A stretch of DNA of 64,000 bases from Pseudanabaena yagii GIHE-NHR1 (GTDB taxonomy: Bacteria > Cyanobacteriota > Cyanobacteriia > Pseudanabaenales > Pseudanabaenaceae), in assembly GCF_012863495.1 (NCBI RefSeq), contig NZ_JAAVJL010000001.1, forward strand, positions 2,042,001 to 2,106,000. The letters are read 5' to 3'. Below, piece after piece: positions 36,114 to 44,786 of the stretch; position 1 is the stretch's first letter; each line of letters opens with the position of its first letter. Both the position numbers and the translations under genes were made by a program. Below the pieces are notes generated by a model that saw only the letters and a list, made by a program, of their open reading frames with translations, did not search any database and had not been told where the DNA came from.

Positions 36114-36319
36114 TGTGGAAAACCTGTGGATAACTCCAAATCTTTTGTGGATAACTTGGCAAAATCTGTGGATAACTTAGGTGTAAATGTGGAAAACTTT
36201 TAATAGGTATTTATACCCTGTGGATAACTAGCCACTTTTTCCACAGAGTTTTCCACAGGTTGAAAACTCTAGGAGGCTTATTGTATATACTTTTTTCAAA
36301 GTTTTCCACATTTTCCACA
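36114..36319. other. Probable chromosomal origin (oriC): DnaA-box cluster
   Basis: Ten exact DnaA boxes. Six read TGTGGATAA or TGTGGAAAA, starting at 36114, 36125, 36146, 36167, 36188 and 36219; four read TTTTCCACA, starting at 36237, 36249, 36302 and 36311. The forward boxes are 11, 21, 21, 21 and 31 bp apart, close to multiples of the DNA helix turn, so they face one side. The site lies 450 bp upstream of dnaN, where cyanobacterial origins are known to be. Most genes to its left run leftward and most to its right run rightward. Confidence 0.8.
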
Positions 36320-36325
36320 GCCCCT

Positions 36326-36420
36326 ACTACTACTATTAATAAATTTATTTATTCTTGAATAGTAATAATTAGATCAAATGAAAAAATGACGAAAAATCGT
36401 AAAAAACTATTTTTTGTTTT
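36326..36420. other. AT-rich segment beside DnaA boxes, possible unwinding element
   Basis: Runs such as attaataaatttatttattc and aaaaaatgacgaaaaatcg with very few G or C follow the last box. A DnaA-box cluster with an AT-rich flank is the usual layout of a DNA unwinding element. Sequence composition alone supports the call. Confidence 0.5.
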
Positions 36421-36768
36421 CAGCGTATAAAAATTTCCAACGGTGTTATGATTAGCTTCCACAAATTAAAAACCTCAATCAAAAAAACTAAAGAGCTTTG
36501 GCTCAACACTTTGTTTTAAAGTTTTTTCTCAAATTTTGAATTGCTTAAACATACTTTTTTCGTTTTCCCATTTTTCAAACTTCTTCTAAAACTTCACAAG
36601 TCCTCGCAGTTTTGAAATTCTCTAGACTTTTCCACATGGGTTTTCTCCTCAAGTCTTACAGCCAATCTTAATCAACCAAAAAAAGGCAGAATGCTTTTAG
36701 TAGGTTAAAAAATTAGCCATAATCTCCAGTATTTCCCCACCAGTTTAGACAAATTTTACCCTCAAACT

Positions 36769-37923
36769 ATGCGACTAGTCTGTCCTCAAAACCAACTCGC
36801 TGCTAACCTTGCCCTTGTCGGTCGTGCTGTCGCTTCCCGTCCCACACACCCAATCTTGGCAAATATCCGACTCGATGCTGATAACTCTAGCCAAAGCCTT
36901 GGCATGACTGCCTTTGACCTCAATTTGGGGATTCAGGTGTCTTTCCCTGCCCAAGTGGTAGAAGCGGGATCGATTACCCTACCTGCAAAGTTACTCAATG
37001 ACATCGTTTCCCGCCTTCCCGATGAGGACATCACCATCAGCGTGGACAAGGACAACACGATGGTTTCAATCGTCTGTGGTTCGGGGCGTTACCAAATGCA
37101 TGGTCTGCCTGTGGAAGAATTTCCCGAATTGCCTCAAATTGGTGAAGATGGCGAAACTACCTACTTGCCTGTTGAGTCAATGCTCAGTGGTCTAGCTTCG
37201 ACGCTGTTTGCAACTTCAGCTGATGAGACCAAACGAATTCTTACGGGAGTGCATCTGACGGCTAGTGCCGATCGCCTTGAGTTTGCTGCAACTGATGGGC
37301 ATCGCTTGTCCGTAGTCCAGACAGGTTTCCTCGATGCCGATGAGCCACCTGTGACGGGTGATACTGTGTCCACCAGTTTGGAAGTGACAATCCCTGCAAG
37401 AGCGCTGCGTGAGCTAGAAAGAATGCTCAATCAACAAACTGAAGGTGCGATCGCGGTAAAGTTTGACCGAGCAAATATGATTTTCCAAAGTGCTAATCAA
37501 ATCTTGATTTCGCGCTTGCTAGATGGTACTTATCCCAACTATCGCCAGTTGATCCCCAATCGCTTTGAACGCCAAGTTACGGTCGAGCGTAAATTATTTT
37601 TGTCAGCTCTAGAACGGATTGCTGTACTCGCTGATCAAAAGAACAACATTGTCAAAATCACGATTGATTCAACGGGTCAGGAAATTTCTCTGTCCGTAGA
37701 AGCCCCAGATGTTGCCGCAGGGCGCGAGTCTTTACCAGCCCAAGTTTCGGGTGAAGATGTGGAGATAGCTTTTAATGTCAAATATTTGCTAGACGGCTTA
37801 AAAGCTTTGCCAAGCAATGAGATTCAAATCCAGCTTAATAACCCCACCAGTCCTGCTGTGCTTGTCCCGATTGGGGCAACCAAAATGACTTATCTGCTTA
37901 TGCCTGTACAAATTCGTAACTAA
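36769..37923 (+). CDS. dnaN: DNA polymerase III beta subunit (sliding clamp)
   Basis: A 384-aa sliding clamp that tethers DNA polymerase III. Typical clamp sequence includes MRLVCPQNQLAANLALVGRA, ATDGHRLSVVQ, LLDGTYPNYRQLIP and the C-terminal MPVQIRN. Three repeated clamp domains of about 125 residues are consistent with the length. It lies immediately right of the DnaA boxes and reads away from them, with a long AT-rich 5' region (36420-36768) without another gene. A MITE copy follows. Confidence 0.97.
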   Translation: MRLVCPQNQLAANLALVGRAVASRPTHPILANIRLDADNSSQSLGMTAFDLNLGIQVSFPAQVVEAGSITLPAKLLNDIVSRLPDEDITISVDKDNTMVSIVCGSGRYQMHGLPVEEFPELPQIGEDGETTYLPVESMLSGLASTLFATSADETKRILTGVHLTASADRLEFAATDGHRLSVVQTGFLDADEPPVTGDTVSTSLEVTIPARALRELERMLNQQTEGAIAVKFDRANMIFQSANQILISRLLDGTYPNYRQLIPNRFERQVTVERKLFLSALERIAVLADQKNNIVKITIDSTGQEISLSVEAPDVAAGRESLPAQVSGEDVEIAFNVKYLLDGLKALPSNEIQIQLNNPTSPAVLVPIGATKMTYLLMPVQIRN

Positions 37924-38011
37924 CTTGCTTAGAAAGACATGGAGACTATGGTTTTGCCATAGTCCCAATGATTTGTAGAAAGGCAAGGGGCTTGAGCCAT
38001 TTGTTCACTAA

Positions 38012-38228
38012 GGGACTTGCTATTAATTAAAGTACCTGTGGCTTCGACTTCGCTCAGCCAACGTTAGCCGAGCGAAGTCGAATGTTAGCTGAGCGGAGTC
38101 GAATGTTAGCTGAGCGGAGTCGAATGTTAGCTGAGCGGAGTCGAATGTTAGCTGAGCGAAGTCGAATGTTAGCTGAGCGAAGTCGAAGCTAGATAACGTT
38201 GGTGGGACATTTTTTATCCGCAAGAGCC
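38012..38228. mobile_element. MITE copy 5 (217 bp, six 21-bp units)
   Basis: Ends GGGACTTGC and inverted GGCTCTTGC; TAA on both sides (38009-38011, 38229-38231). Six tandem units of type ttagctgagcggagtcgaatg. It is 63 bp (three units) longer than copies 2 and 4. The 457-bp gap between dnaN and the next gene otherwise holds no gene. Confidence 0.85.
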
Positions 38229-38380
38229 TAAGATTGGTATTTCATAAATGATTTAGGATTGCTATAAATGGCTGGATTGTCATCTATAACCCACTATTAG
38301 TGATCTTTTATCGTTAGAATCGCCGCTAAGCGATCTACTTCTTTTCATCTCAGCGAAAAATCCTGTAGACTTAGTTGCGT

Positions 38381-40477
38381 ATGGACTTTTTACCACCGCC
38401 TTCAACACAACTGCCACCTCGCCCATATGCAGAGGTAAGACAGCAATCTCCGCAACCGTTGGGATCATCACCAGCGTTAAATAGTCATATCGCTACGAGA
38501 TTGAATGTCGAATTGCCTATTGAGGTGAGATCGCAGTTAGAGCTGTTTTTAGAAAGGTTGCCTGATCCCGATGCGATCGCCCGTAAACTAATTGCCCCAA
38601 CTTTAACGGCTCAAGTGGGGTCAGTAAAGCCCAATAGCTTGCCGAAGCCCAAGCCTACGGATAAGCCACTCCAAGTCTCACCTCCCAAAACTCCGCCTAC
38701 AGGTAACTCCCAAGACATTAAACCTGTGTTGCAGGATTTGGCTCCTTTGCTGCGTAATTTGCTCAAGGTCGTTAGCGATCGCCAAGAATATGACATTAAT
38801 ACACAGGTGTTTGTCGCGGAAGGCAATGTTTTAATCAGATACAAAAAATCTGAACTGAAAGCTGATCGTGTGCAATTGAATACCAAGACCCAAGAGGTAA
38901 TTGCCGAAGGTAAGGTCTTTTTTACCCGTGGTGATCAAAAAATTCGTGGCACAAAGTTAACCTATAACTACGGCAATGTAAAAGGCGAACTGATCAAGGC
39001 TTCGGGTTCCGTTGATCTTGGTAATTTAGTTAATTCAGAAGTATCGCGATCGCCTGCGGATACAGCAACTAATTCGATTACAATTTCGGCTACTGGTAAT
39101 AGTGATACCTCTGATGGTCAAGTACGCCGCTTTGGCTTTGTTGCCGATCGCCTAATTCTCGATGGTGATACTTGGACAGCCGAGAATTTGCGTGTGACGA
39201 ATGATCCTTTTAGTCCACCTGAATTAGAACTTGTTACAAGCAAAGCGACCTTAACACCGATTTCTCCCACACAAAACCGTCTCGATCTAGAATCTCCGAC
39301 CATTATTTTCGATCAGAGTTTTTCGCTACCTTTACCACTGAATAGCATTACCCTCGATCGCTTTCAGAGGTTTGCCCCTGCGTTAGTGGGCTTCGATAAA
39401 CGCGATCGCGATGGGGTGTTCTATCAACAAAGTTTTGATGTGGTTTCCCAACCGAACCTCAGCTTTCAAGTATCACCGCAATTGCTCATCCAACGTGCCT
39501 TTTCTTCGGGACAGAGTGGTGTATCAGCCTTTGACATTTTTGGGGTGGTGGCAACTTTAAATGGAGCCTTTGATGATGGTCAAAGACTATCCGCAAGGGC
39601 AAGTCTATCGGGCTTAAACTTTGGCAACCTTGATTCGATCCTCCGCCTCAATGCTACCCATTCCATGACAGTATTTGGCAATCATACTTTGCTATCACAA
39701 TATGCTTTTCGCGATCGCGTATTCAATGGCTCGCTAGGCTTTCAGGATGTCAACAATATTGTGGGATCGACTTTGATCTCTCCCAACTATGTACTTGGCG
39801 ATTCCAAAATTTCCTTTAACTATCAACTTGCTGCCCAATTAGTGGGGGCGGTTCGGGATGATGTTGGTCAGCCTAATACGGTTGGTACATTAGTGCGTTT
39901 ACAGAGTGCAGCCGTTCTAAGTCGAGCCTTTCCACTCTTTCGTGGCGAACCTGCACCTGCTGAAAAAGAAACAGGTTTGCGCTACTCTCCTAAGCCGATT
40001 GTACCGAAGCTAGATGCTGTTGTGTCATTACAGGGTGTCAATTCCAGCTATTCTAATGGTGCTAATCAAGCGGTACTTTATGGAACTGTGGGCTTGTCGG
40101 GAGAAGTTGGGAATTTTGCGAAGGATTTCTTGGACTATACAGGTTTCAATATTAGTTATACACAGGCTTTTTCCAGTGGGCGATCGCCTTTTATATTTGA
40201 TCGCGTAGCAGATACGAGATTACTGAGCGCAGGGATTGTGCAACAAATATATGGACCTCTACGCTTTGGTATCCAACAAAGCTGGAGTTTGGATAACGGC
40301 ACATTATTTGATTCTGTTTATTCCTTAGAATATGCAAGGCGTACCTATGCAGTCTTGATTCGCTACAACCCCAATCAAGGTTTGGGTGAACTTCTATTAC
40401 GAATTAGTGACTTTAATTGGACTCGTCCACCTTCTAACGTAACTAATGTCCAGAATGGAATTGAACAGCGTAATTAA
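38381..40477 (+). CDS. DUF3769-family outer-membrane-type protein with OstA/LptA-like region
   Basis: A 698-aa protein. Residues 1-110 are proline-rich. Residues 130-225 contain an LptA/OstA-like beta-helix pattern (QVFVAEGNVLIRYKKSELKA, AEGKVFFTRGDQKIRGTKL). The long C-terminal part is beta-rich with alternating hydrophobic residues and an aromatic-rich end (LLLRISDFNWTRPP), as expected of an outer-membrane barrel in the DUF3769 family. This suggests an LptD-like role in lipopolysaccharide export, an inference. I use ATG 38381; a TTG six bases upstream is the alternative. No signal peptide is obvious with this start, which leaves a question about its export. Confidence 0.8.
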   Translation: MDFLPPPSTQLPPRPYAEVRQQSPQPLGSSPALNSHIATRLNVELPIEVRSQLELFLERLPDPDAIARKLIAPTLTAQVGSVKPNSLPKPKPTDKPLQVSPPKTPPTGNSQDIKPVLQDLAPLLRNLLKVVSDRQEYDINTQVFVAEGNVLIRYKKSELKADRVQLNTKTQEVIAEGKVFFTRGDQKIRGTKLTYNYGNVKGELIKASGSVDLGNLVNSEVSRSPADTATNSITISATGNSDTSDGQVRRFGFVADRLILDGDTWTAENLRVTNDPFSPPELELVTSKATLTPISPTQNRLDLESPTIIFDQSFSLPLPLNSITLDRFQRFAPALVGFDKRDRDGVFYQQSFDVVSQPNLSFQVSPQLLIQRAFSSGQSGVSAFDIFGVVATLNGAFDDGQRLSARASLSGLNFGNLDSILRLNATHSMTVFGNHTLLSQYAFRDRVFNGSLGFQDVNNIVGSTLISPNYVLGDSKISFNYQLAAQLVGAVRDDVGQPNTVGTLVRLQSAAVLSRAFPLFRGEPAPAEKETGLRYSPKPIVPKLDAVVSLQGVNSSYSNGANQAVLYGTVGLSGEVGNFAKDFLDYTGFNISYTQAFSSGRSPFIFDRVADTRLLSAGIVQQIYGPLRFGIQQSWSLDNGTLFDSVYSLEYARRTYAVLIRYNPNQGLGELLLRISDFNWTRPPSNVTNVQNGIEQRN

Positions 40478-40480
40478 TCC

Positions 40481-40515
40481 AAAAGAAAAGCCTCGCATTG
40501 CGAGGCTTTTCTTTT
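40481..40515 (+). terminator. Terminator of DUF3769 gene
   Basis: Perfect 16-bp arms aaaagaaaagcctcgc around ATT, starting 4 bp past the stop, followed by T-rich sequence. Confidence 0.75.
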
Positions 40516-40549
40516 ATAGAGGCTTTAGCTAAGCAAAGCCTCTATAAAA
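40512..40549. terminator. Second hairpin in the convergent gap
   Basis: Arms ttttatagaggcttt and complement with an eight-base loop, directly adjoining the first. Confidence 0.55.
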
Positions 40550-40560
40550 AATGGGTTAAC

Positions 40561-40676
40561 TATAGCAACGTAAGTTTTGCTTAGGACATAAAACCCAAAT
40601 AAGTGAAGGTGGCACAAAGTGCCACCTTCACTTATTTGGGTTTTGCTTTGTCCTAGCTATCTCTTACATTGCTATA
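40561..40676. mobile_element. TATAGCA-ended element supplying the msrB stop
   Basis: Ends TATAGCAACGTAAG and CTTACATTGCTATA match in 13 of 14 positions as inverted repeats. Inside is a 26-bp perfect hairpin (aaacccaaataagtgaaggt...). The msrB stop and last three codons (I-A-M) lie in its right end. Confidence 0.65.
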
Positions 40677-41209
40677 GGAATAAATTTGAGGGATACGCCA
40701 TTCATGCAATAGCGCTGTCCAGTTGGTTTTGGTCCATCATTAAAGACATGACCTAAATGACCACCGCATCGACTGCAATGGACTTCAATACGCTTCATAA
40801 AGAAGGAATTATCAACCGTAGTTGCGATCGCCCCTTCGATAGGCTGAAAAAAGCTCGGCCAGCCCGTGCCACTATTGAATTTGGTATCCGATGTAAACAG
40901 AGGCAAATCGCACCCTGCACAGTTGTAAGTACCCTTGCCATATTCCTTGTCTAAGGGACTGGTAAAGGCTCGCTCAGTGCCATGTTTGCGTAAAACGCGA
41001 AACTGCTCTGGGGTGAGGATTTGTTTCCATTCATCTTCAGTTTTCATAATTGGATATTTCTTAGTTGCTTTAGTTGAGTCTATATCTAAGTCTAAGGCGA
41101 TCGCCGAATCTTTGGATATGGAATTGCTCGATGGCGATCGCCAAGCCTGCCAGAGCCATGCACCACCGATCAAGGCAGTTCCAGTTATTAATAAATCTCT
41201 TTTCTTCAT
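40664..41209 (-). CDS. msrB: Peptide-methionine (R)-S-oxide reductase MsrB
   Basis: A 181-aa methionine sulfoxide reductase B. Zinc-binding CxxC pairs are CAGCDLP and CSRCGGH, and the catalytic cysteine is in [19 protein letters not shown] is typical. A preceding hydrophobic segment ([18 protein letters not shown]) with two basic residues ahead suggests export to the periplasm or lumen, or an anchor. The end of the protein, PIAM, is encoded by an inverted-repeat element, so the native C-terminus may have been altered. Confidence 0.93.
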   Translation of the reverse strand: MKKRDLLITGTALIGGAWLWQAWRSPSSNSISKDSAIALDLDIDSTKATKKYPIMKTEDEWKQILTPEQFRVLRKHGTERAFTSPLDKEYGKGTYNCAGCDLPLFTSDTKFNSGTGWPSFFQPIEGAIATTVDNSFFMKRIEVHCSRCGGHLGHVFNDGPKPTGQRYCMNGVSLKFIPIAM

Positions 41210-41497
41210 GGTTGATCTGATGGGCTAATCGCCTTGGACTTTTCATCGTTAATTAACTTACGAAAATCAATGACTGGTTGGATGTGAAATTTTGACAAGG
41301 ATTTGCATTTAAGAACTAACCGAGAGATTTAAAAAAATATCTCGATTGGAAATAGCTGGAAATAGCGATCGCTTTCTCAACTTTCATCCACAGCAAAAAT
41401 TCCTTTCCAATCCCAAATTAGTAACGCGAAGCTTACACAAAATGTCAGCAATTTTTGACGAGTGATTGGTGTATGGCAGATCACAAAAAAGTAACAG

Positions 41498-41526
41498 TTA
41501 CTACTATCTACCATTTCGATTATAAT
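41498..41526 (+). promoter_or_regulatory. Putative sodB promoter
   Basis: A -35-like TTACTA (41498-41503), a 17-bp spacer and a perfect -10 TATAAT (41521-41526), 55 bp before the sodB start. The palindrome gtaacagttac covers the -35 side; it fits GTAN8TAC by pattern, but is too close to the -10 for a standard NtcA promoter. Transcription would start near 41533. Confidence 0.45.
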
Positions 41527-41581
41527 TGTAACAATACTTAAAGCTGAGAAATCACTTCAAACTTTAACTGGTTAAACAAAA

Positions 41582-42184
41582 ATGGCATTTGAACTCCCAC
41601 CTTTACCCTATGCCCAAGATGCTCTAGCAGCTTCGGGTATGTCTGCTGAGACCCTATCATTTCACTATGGCAAACACCATAAAGCGTATGTTGATAACCT
41701 CAACAACCTGATTAAAGATACAGATCTTGCTGACAAATCCTTAGAAGAAATCATCAAGATTAGCTACAAAGAAGGCAAAGCAGGAATCTTCAATAATGCT
41801 GCTCAAGTATGGAATCATACCTTCTACTGGAATGGTATTAAGCCTGCTGGTGGTGGCGCTCCTACTGGTGCTTTGTTAGATGCCATCAATGCGAGCTTTG
41901 GTAGCTTAGATAACTTTAAGACCGAATTTAAAAATGCTGGTGCTACTCAATTTGGTAGCGGCTGGGCATGGTTGGTTGCTGAAGGCGGTGCTTTGAAGAT
42001 TACCAAAACACCTAACGCTGAAAATCCTCTAATTCACGAAGGTCAAGTTCCTTTGTTAACAATGGATGTTTGGGAACATGCTTACTATTTGGACTTCCAA
42101 AATAGCCGTCCTAACTTCATGGCTAACTTTGTTGAAAAGCTAATCAACTGGGATTTCGTTGCTGCTAACTTCGCAGCCGCCTAG
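41582..42184 (+). CDS. sodB: Superoxide dismutase, Fe type
   Basis: A 200-aa iron superoxide dismutase. Metal ligands are visible: His in LSFHYGKHHKAYVDNL and QVWNHTFYWN, Asp and His in DVWEHAYYLD. GATQFGSGWAWL, with Gln and Ala before it, is characteristic of Fe rather than Mn enzymes. No signal peptide; probably cytosolic. It has a promoter-like sequence upstream and two hairpins downstream. Length is standard. Confidence 0.96.
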   Translation: MAFELPPLPYAQDALAASGMSAETLSFHYGKHHKAYVDNLNNLIKDTDLADKSLEEIIKISYKEGKAGIFNNAAQVWNHTFYWNGIKPAGGGAPTGALLDAINASFGSLDNFKTEFKNAGATQFGSGWAWLVAEGGALKITKTPNAENPLIHEGQVPLLTMDVWEHAYYLDFQNSRPNFMANFVEKLINWDFVAANFAAA

Positions 42185-42187
42185 TTT

Positions 42188-42249
42188 TAAAAAGCGCTAT
42201 GCGCTTTATTTTCGAAGAGAAGCATTGCCAAGCAATGCTTCTCTTTTTG
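42188..42249 (+). terminator. Tandem terminators of sodB
   Basis: A small hairpin aaagcgc-tat-gcgcttt (42189-42205) and a larger one aagagaagcattgc-caa-gcaatgcttctctt (42217-42247) ending in TTTTT. Confidence 0.75.
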
Positions 42250-42305
42250 TTTGGGCTAAAATTAACAAATAAGCGATCGCCTATTTGCGCCTTTCGGTGA
42301 ATACA

Positions 42306-42947
42306 ATGCCCCTACTGCAAACCAAAACGCCTCTAGATACTTGGCTAGCTGTGCCTTGGGAAGAATTTGTGAATATTGCCGATGCCCCAGACTCCAACAA
42401 GCTTAAAAGCTACTATTACAACGGCAAGATGAGGTTGGAAAATATGTCCACAGGCTCCGATCATTCCAATGATCATGCATTGATTATGTTTGCTATTGCA
42501 TTTTTTTCGGCTCATCAGCGTATACCGATGACTGCAAAAGATGGTTGCTCTTATCGGAAAAGTGGGCATACAGAATTTCAGCCTGATGCATCGTACTACG
42601 TTGGTGATAAAGCCGATGTTATACCTTGGGGAACCAGAATCATTGATTTAGAGCAATACCCATTACCCGATCTAGTTATTGAAATATCGGATACTTCTAT
42701 CTCCGATGACTTAGGCACAAAGCGACTGCAATATGAGGAACTTGGTATTTCAGAATATTGGATTGTGAATGTTCAGACTATGCAAATTTTTGCTTTTACA
42801 ATTGCGATCGATGGCAGCACTAAGCGGATTCGGGAATCCTTAATATTGACAGGAATGAAGTTGGAAATTTTGGAACAAGCCCTGCAACGCAGTCGCCAAG
42901 AAAACCAGTCCGTCACAATGGCTTGGCTAATGGAGCAGTTTAAATAG
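42306..42947 (+). CDS. Uma2-family (DUF820) putative endonuclease
   Basis: A 213-aa protein of the Uma2 family, abundant in cyanobacteria, with a restriction-endonuclease-like fold. YYYNGKMRLENM, FQPDASYYVGD, PDLVIEISDTSI and KRLQYEELGISEYWIVN mark the conserved beta-strand core and catalytic acidic residues. The biological role of the family is unknown. The ATG at 42306 is chosen over upstream GTG or TTG codons. Its last codons lie within a 24-bp perfect inverted repeat that also separates it from the convergent frmA. Confidence 0.85.
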   Translation: MPLLQTKTPLDTWLAVPWEEFVNIADAPDSNKLKSYYYNGKMRLENMSTGSDHSNDHALIMFAIAFFSAHQRIPMTAKDGCSYRKSGHTEFQPDASYYVGDKADVIPWGTRIIDLEQYPLPDLVIEISDTSISDDLGTKRLQYEELGISEYWIVNVQTMQIFAFTIAIDGSTKRIRESLILTGMKLEILEQALQRSRQENQSVTMAWLMEQFK

Positions 42948-42983
42948 AAGATAGTGGCTTGCCACTATCTTCTATTTAAACTG
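42934..42983. terminator. 24-bp perfect hairpin over the end of the Uma2-like gene
   Basis: Perfect arms gcagtttaaatagaagatag plus tggc around TT, unusually long and fully paired, with the TAG stop inside the left arm. Possibly a bidirectional terminator for this gene and frmA. Confidence 0.7.
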
Positions 42984-43015
42984 CTATTTCCAAATGAATG
43001 AGATTTTGGAAATAG
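42982..43015. terminator. 12-bp hairpin before frmA stop
   Basis: Arms gctatttccaaa and tttggaaatagc with a 10-base loop, 5 bp from the frmA stop. Confidence 0.55.
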
Positions 43016-43020
43016 CAATA

Positions 43021-44130
43021 CTAAAAAGTCAGTACTGTGCGAATGGCATCGCCTCTGTGCATCATATCGAAAGCCTCATTGATCTGCTCAATTGGCATGA
43101 CATTCGTAATTAAACTATCGATATCGATTTTGCCTTCCATATACCAATCGACGATTTTGGGAACATCAGTTCTGCCCTTTGCGCCGCCAAAGGCAGTACC
43201 TTTCCAGACCCGACCTGTAACTAACTGAAATGGTCGGGTACTGATTTCTTGACCTGCACCTGCCACACCGATAATCACACTCACGCCCCAACCCTTGTGA
43301 CAGCATTCGAGTGCTTGGCGCATCGTCTCTGTTCTACCGATGCATTCAAAGCTATAGTCTGCGCCGCCTTTGGTTAAATCAACAAGATAGGGAACGAGAT
43401 CGCCTTCGACTTCCTTGGGATTGACGAAATGGGTCATACCCATCTTTTCTGCAAGCACACGTTTTTTAGGATTTATATCTACGCCGACGATCATATTTGC
43501 GCCGACCATGCGACTTGCTTGGATTACGTTTAAGCCGATGCCCCCTAAGCCAAAGACAACGACATTCGAGCCATATTCAACTTTTGCGGTATTAATTACC
43601 GCACCGATGCCAGTGGTCACACCACAACCGATGTAGCAGACCTTCTCGAAAGGTGCATCCTCACGAATCTTGGCTAACGCGATTTCAGGGAGAACAGTAT
43701 AGTTCGCAAAGGTAGAGGTTCCCATATAATGATGAATTTTTTCACCATTAATGGAAAATCGGCTAGTTCCATCGGGCATTAAGCCTTGACCTTGGGTGAC
43801 ACGGATTGCTTGGCAGAGGTTGGTTTTACCACTGAGGCAATAGGAGCAGTTACGACATTCGGGAGTGTAGAGAGGAATTACGCGATCGCCTGCCTTCAGA
43901 GAAGTCACCCCTGCGCCTACTTCGACGACGACACCTGCACCTTCATGTCCGAGGATCGTAGGAAATAATCCTTCTGGGTCGGCTCCTGAAAGGGTGAATG
44001 CGTCAGTGTGACAGACTCCTGTGGCTTTAATCTCGACGAGTACTTCTCCTGCTCTGGGGGGATCTAGTTGTACTGTCTCAATTTTAAGAGGTTGTCCTGC
44101 GGCGAAGGCGACTGCGGCTTTTACATCCAT
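43021..44130 (-). CDS. frmA: S-(hydroxymethyl)glutathione dehydrogenase / class III alcohol dehydrogenase
   Basis: A 369-aa zinc alcohol dehydrogenase, expected to oxidise the formaldehyde-glutathione adduct with NAD. Catalytic zinc ligands lie in [12 protein letters not shown] (Cys) and [12 protein letters not shown] (His) and at Cys174 equivalents near [13 protein letters not shown]. Structural zinc ligands are the four cysteines in [15 protein letters not shown]. The NAD fold has [15 protein letters not shown]. The arrangement matches class III rather than the other ADHs. Single gene between converging Uma2-like and the alr fragment. Confidence 0.92.
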   Translation of the reverse strand: MDVKAAVAFAAGQPLKIETVQLDPPRAGEVLVEIKATGVCHTDAFTLSGADPEGLFPTILGHEGAGVVVEVGAGVTSLKAGDRVIPLYTPECRNCSYCLSGKTNLCQAIRVTQGQGLMPDGTSRFSINGEKIHHYMGTSTFANYTVLPEIALAKIREDAPFEKVCYIGCGVTTGIGAVINTAKVEYGSNVVVFGLGGIGLNVIQASRMVGANMIVGVDINPKKRVLAEKMGMTHFVNPKEVEGDLVPYLVDLTKGGADYSFECIGRTETMRQALECCHKGWGVSVIIGVAGAGQEISTRPFQLVTGRVWKGTAFGGAKGRTDVPKIVDWYMEGKIDIDSLITNVMPIEQINEAFDMMHRGDAIRTVLTF

Positions 44131-44222
44131 GAATCTTATTTAATTCCCTGCGTTGATTACTGACAATTTACCCAAAATTATAGCGATCTTGGATCATTGC
44201 TGAGATTAAATGATTTGAGAGA

Positions 44223-44684
44223 AATCCCGCCTCCCATCTCAAAAAATTGGCGAATTTACATCCAGCACTTACCGTTAAAGCCCGCATCACCCAAGTCAAA
44301 CCAATCACCGCAGGTACAAGTGTGAGCTATGGTCGCTCATTTATTGCACCACAGGACATGACCATCGCAACTGTCGCGATCGGCTATGCCGATGGCATTC
44401 CCCGTGGTCTATCTAACCGTATTCGCGTAGCTGTCAATGGGCAGAAAGTTGCTCAGATTGGCACAATCACGATGGATCAATGTGCGATCGATGTGACCCA
44501 TGTCTCAAATGTAAATGTTGGCGATGTCGTAACCTTCCTAGGCGGCGATTCCGAAAACACTGCTGATTACTGGGCAAATCTCCTCGGTACTATTTCATGG
44601 GAAATTCTCTGTGGATTCAAACATCGCTTACCGCGTATTAACGTGATGAATGCGATGGGTATTGCAAGCTTTACTTCGCAATAA
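44223..44684 (+). pseudogene. 3' fragment of alanine racemase gene (inverted duplicate)
   Basis: A duplicate of the end of alr, in opposite orientation to the full gene at 50454-51611. In frame it gives NPASHLKKLANLHPALTVKAR and then the racemase C-terminal domain. It corresponds to about the last 150 residues of the racemase; the PLP-binding N-terminal half is absent. A TGA (44211-44213) stops the frame just upstream. Positions 44445-44563 are identical to the full gene across 119 bases, while both sides show scattered differences. After NVMNA the endings differ (MGIASFTSQ here). Could be translated from TTG 44247, but is unlikely to be active. Confidence 0.85.
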
Positions 44685-44786
44685 TCAATCACTGTTACTA
44701 TTCCTAAACTTTAGATTGCTACAACTTACTATTACTGATTAAATAAGTCCAAGCTTTTTAAAATAACGCTACTCAAATTAGTATTT

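Noticed and set aside
38023-38223. Open frame of seven-residue repeats (FDSAQLT type) on the minus strand
   Set aside because: It is generated by the six 21-bp units of the MITE; no start signal or function is likely.
44247-44684. Second, functional alanine racemase
   Set aside because: It lacks the PLP-binding half and aligns only to the end of the full gene.
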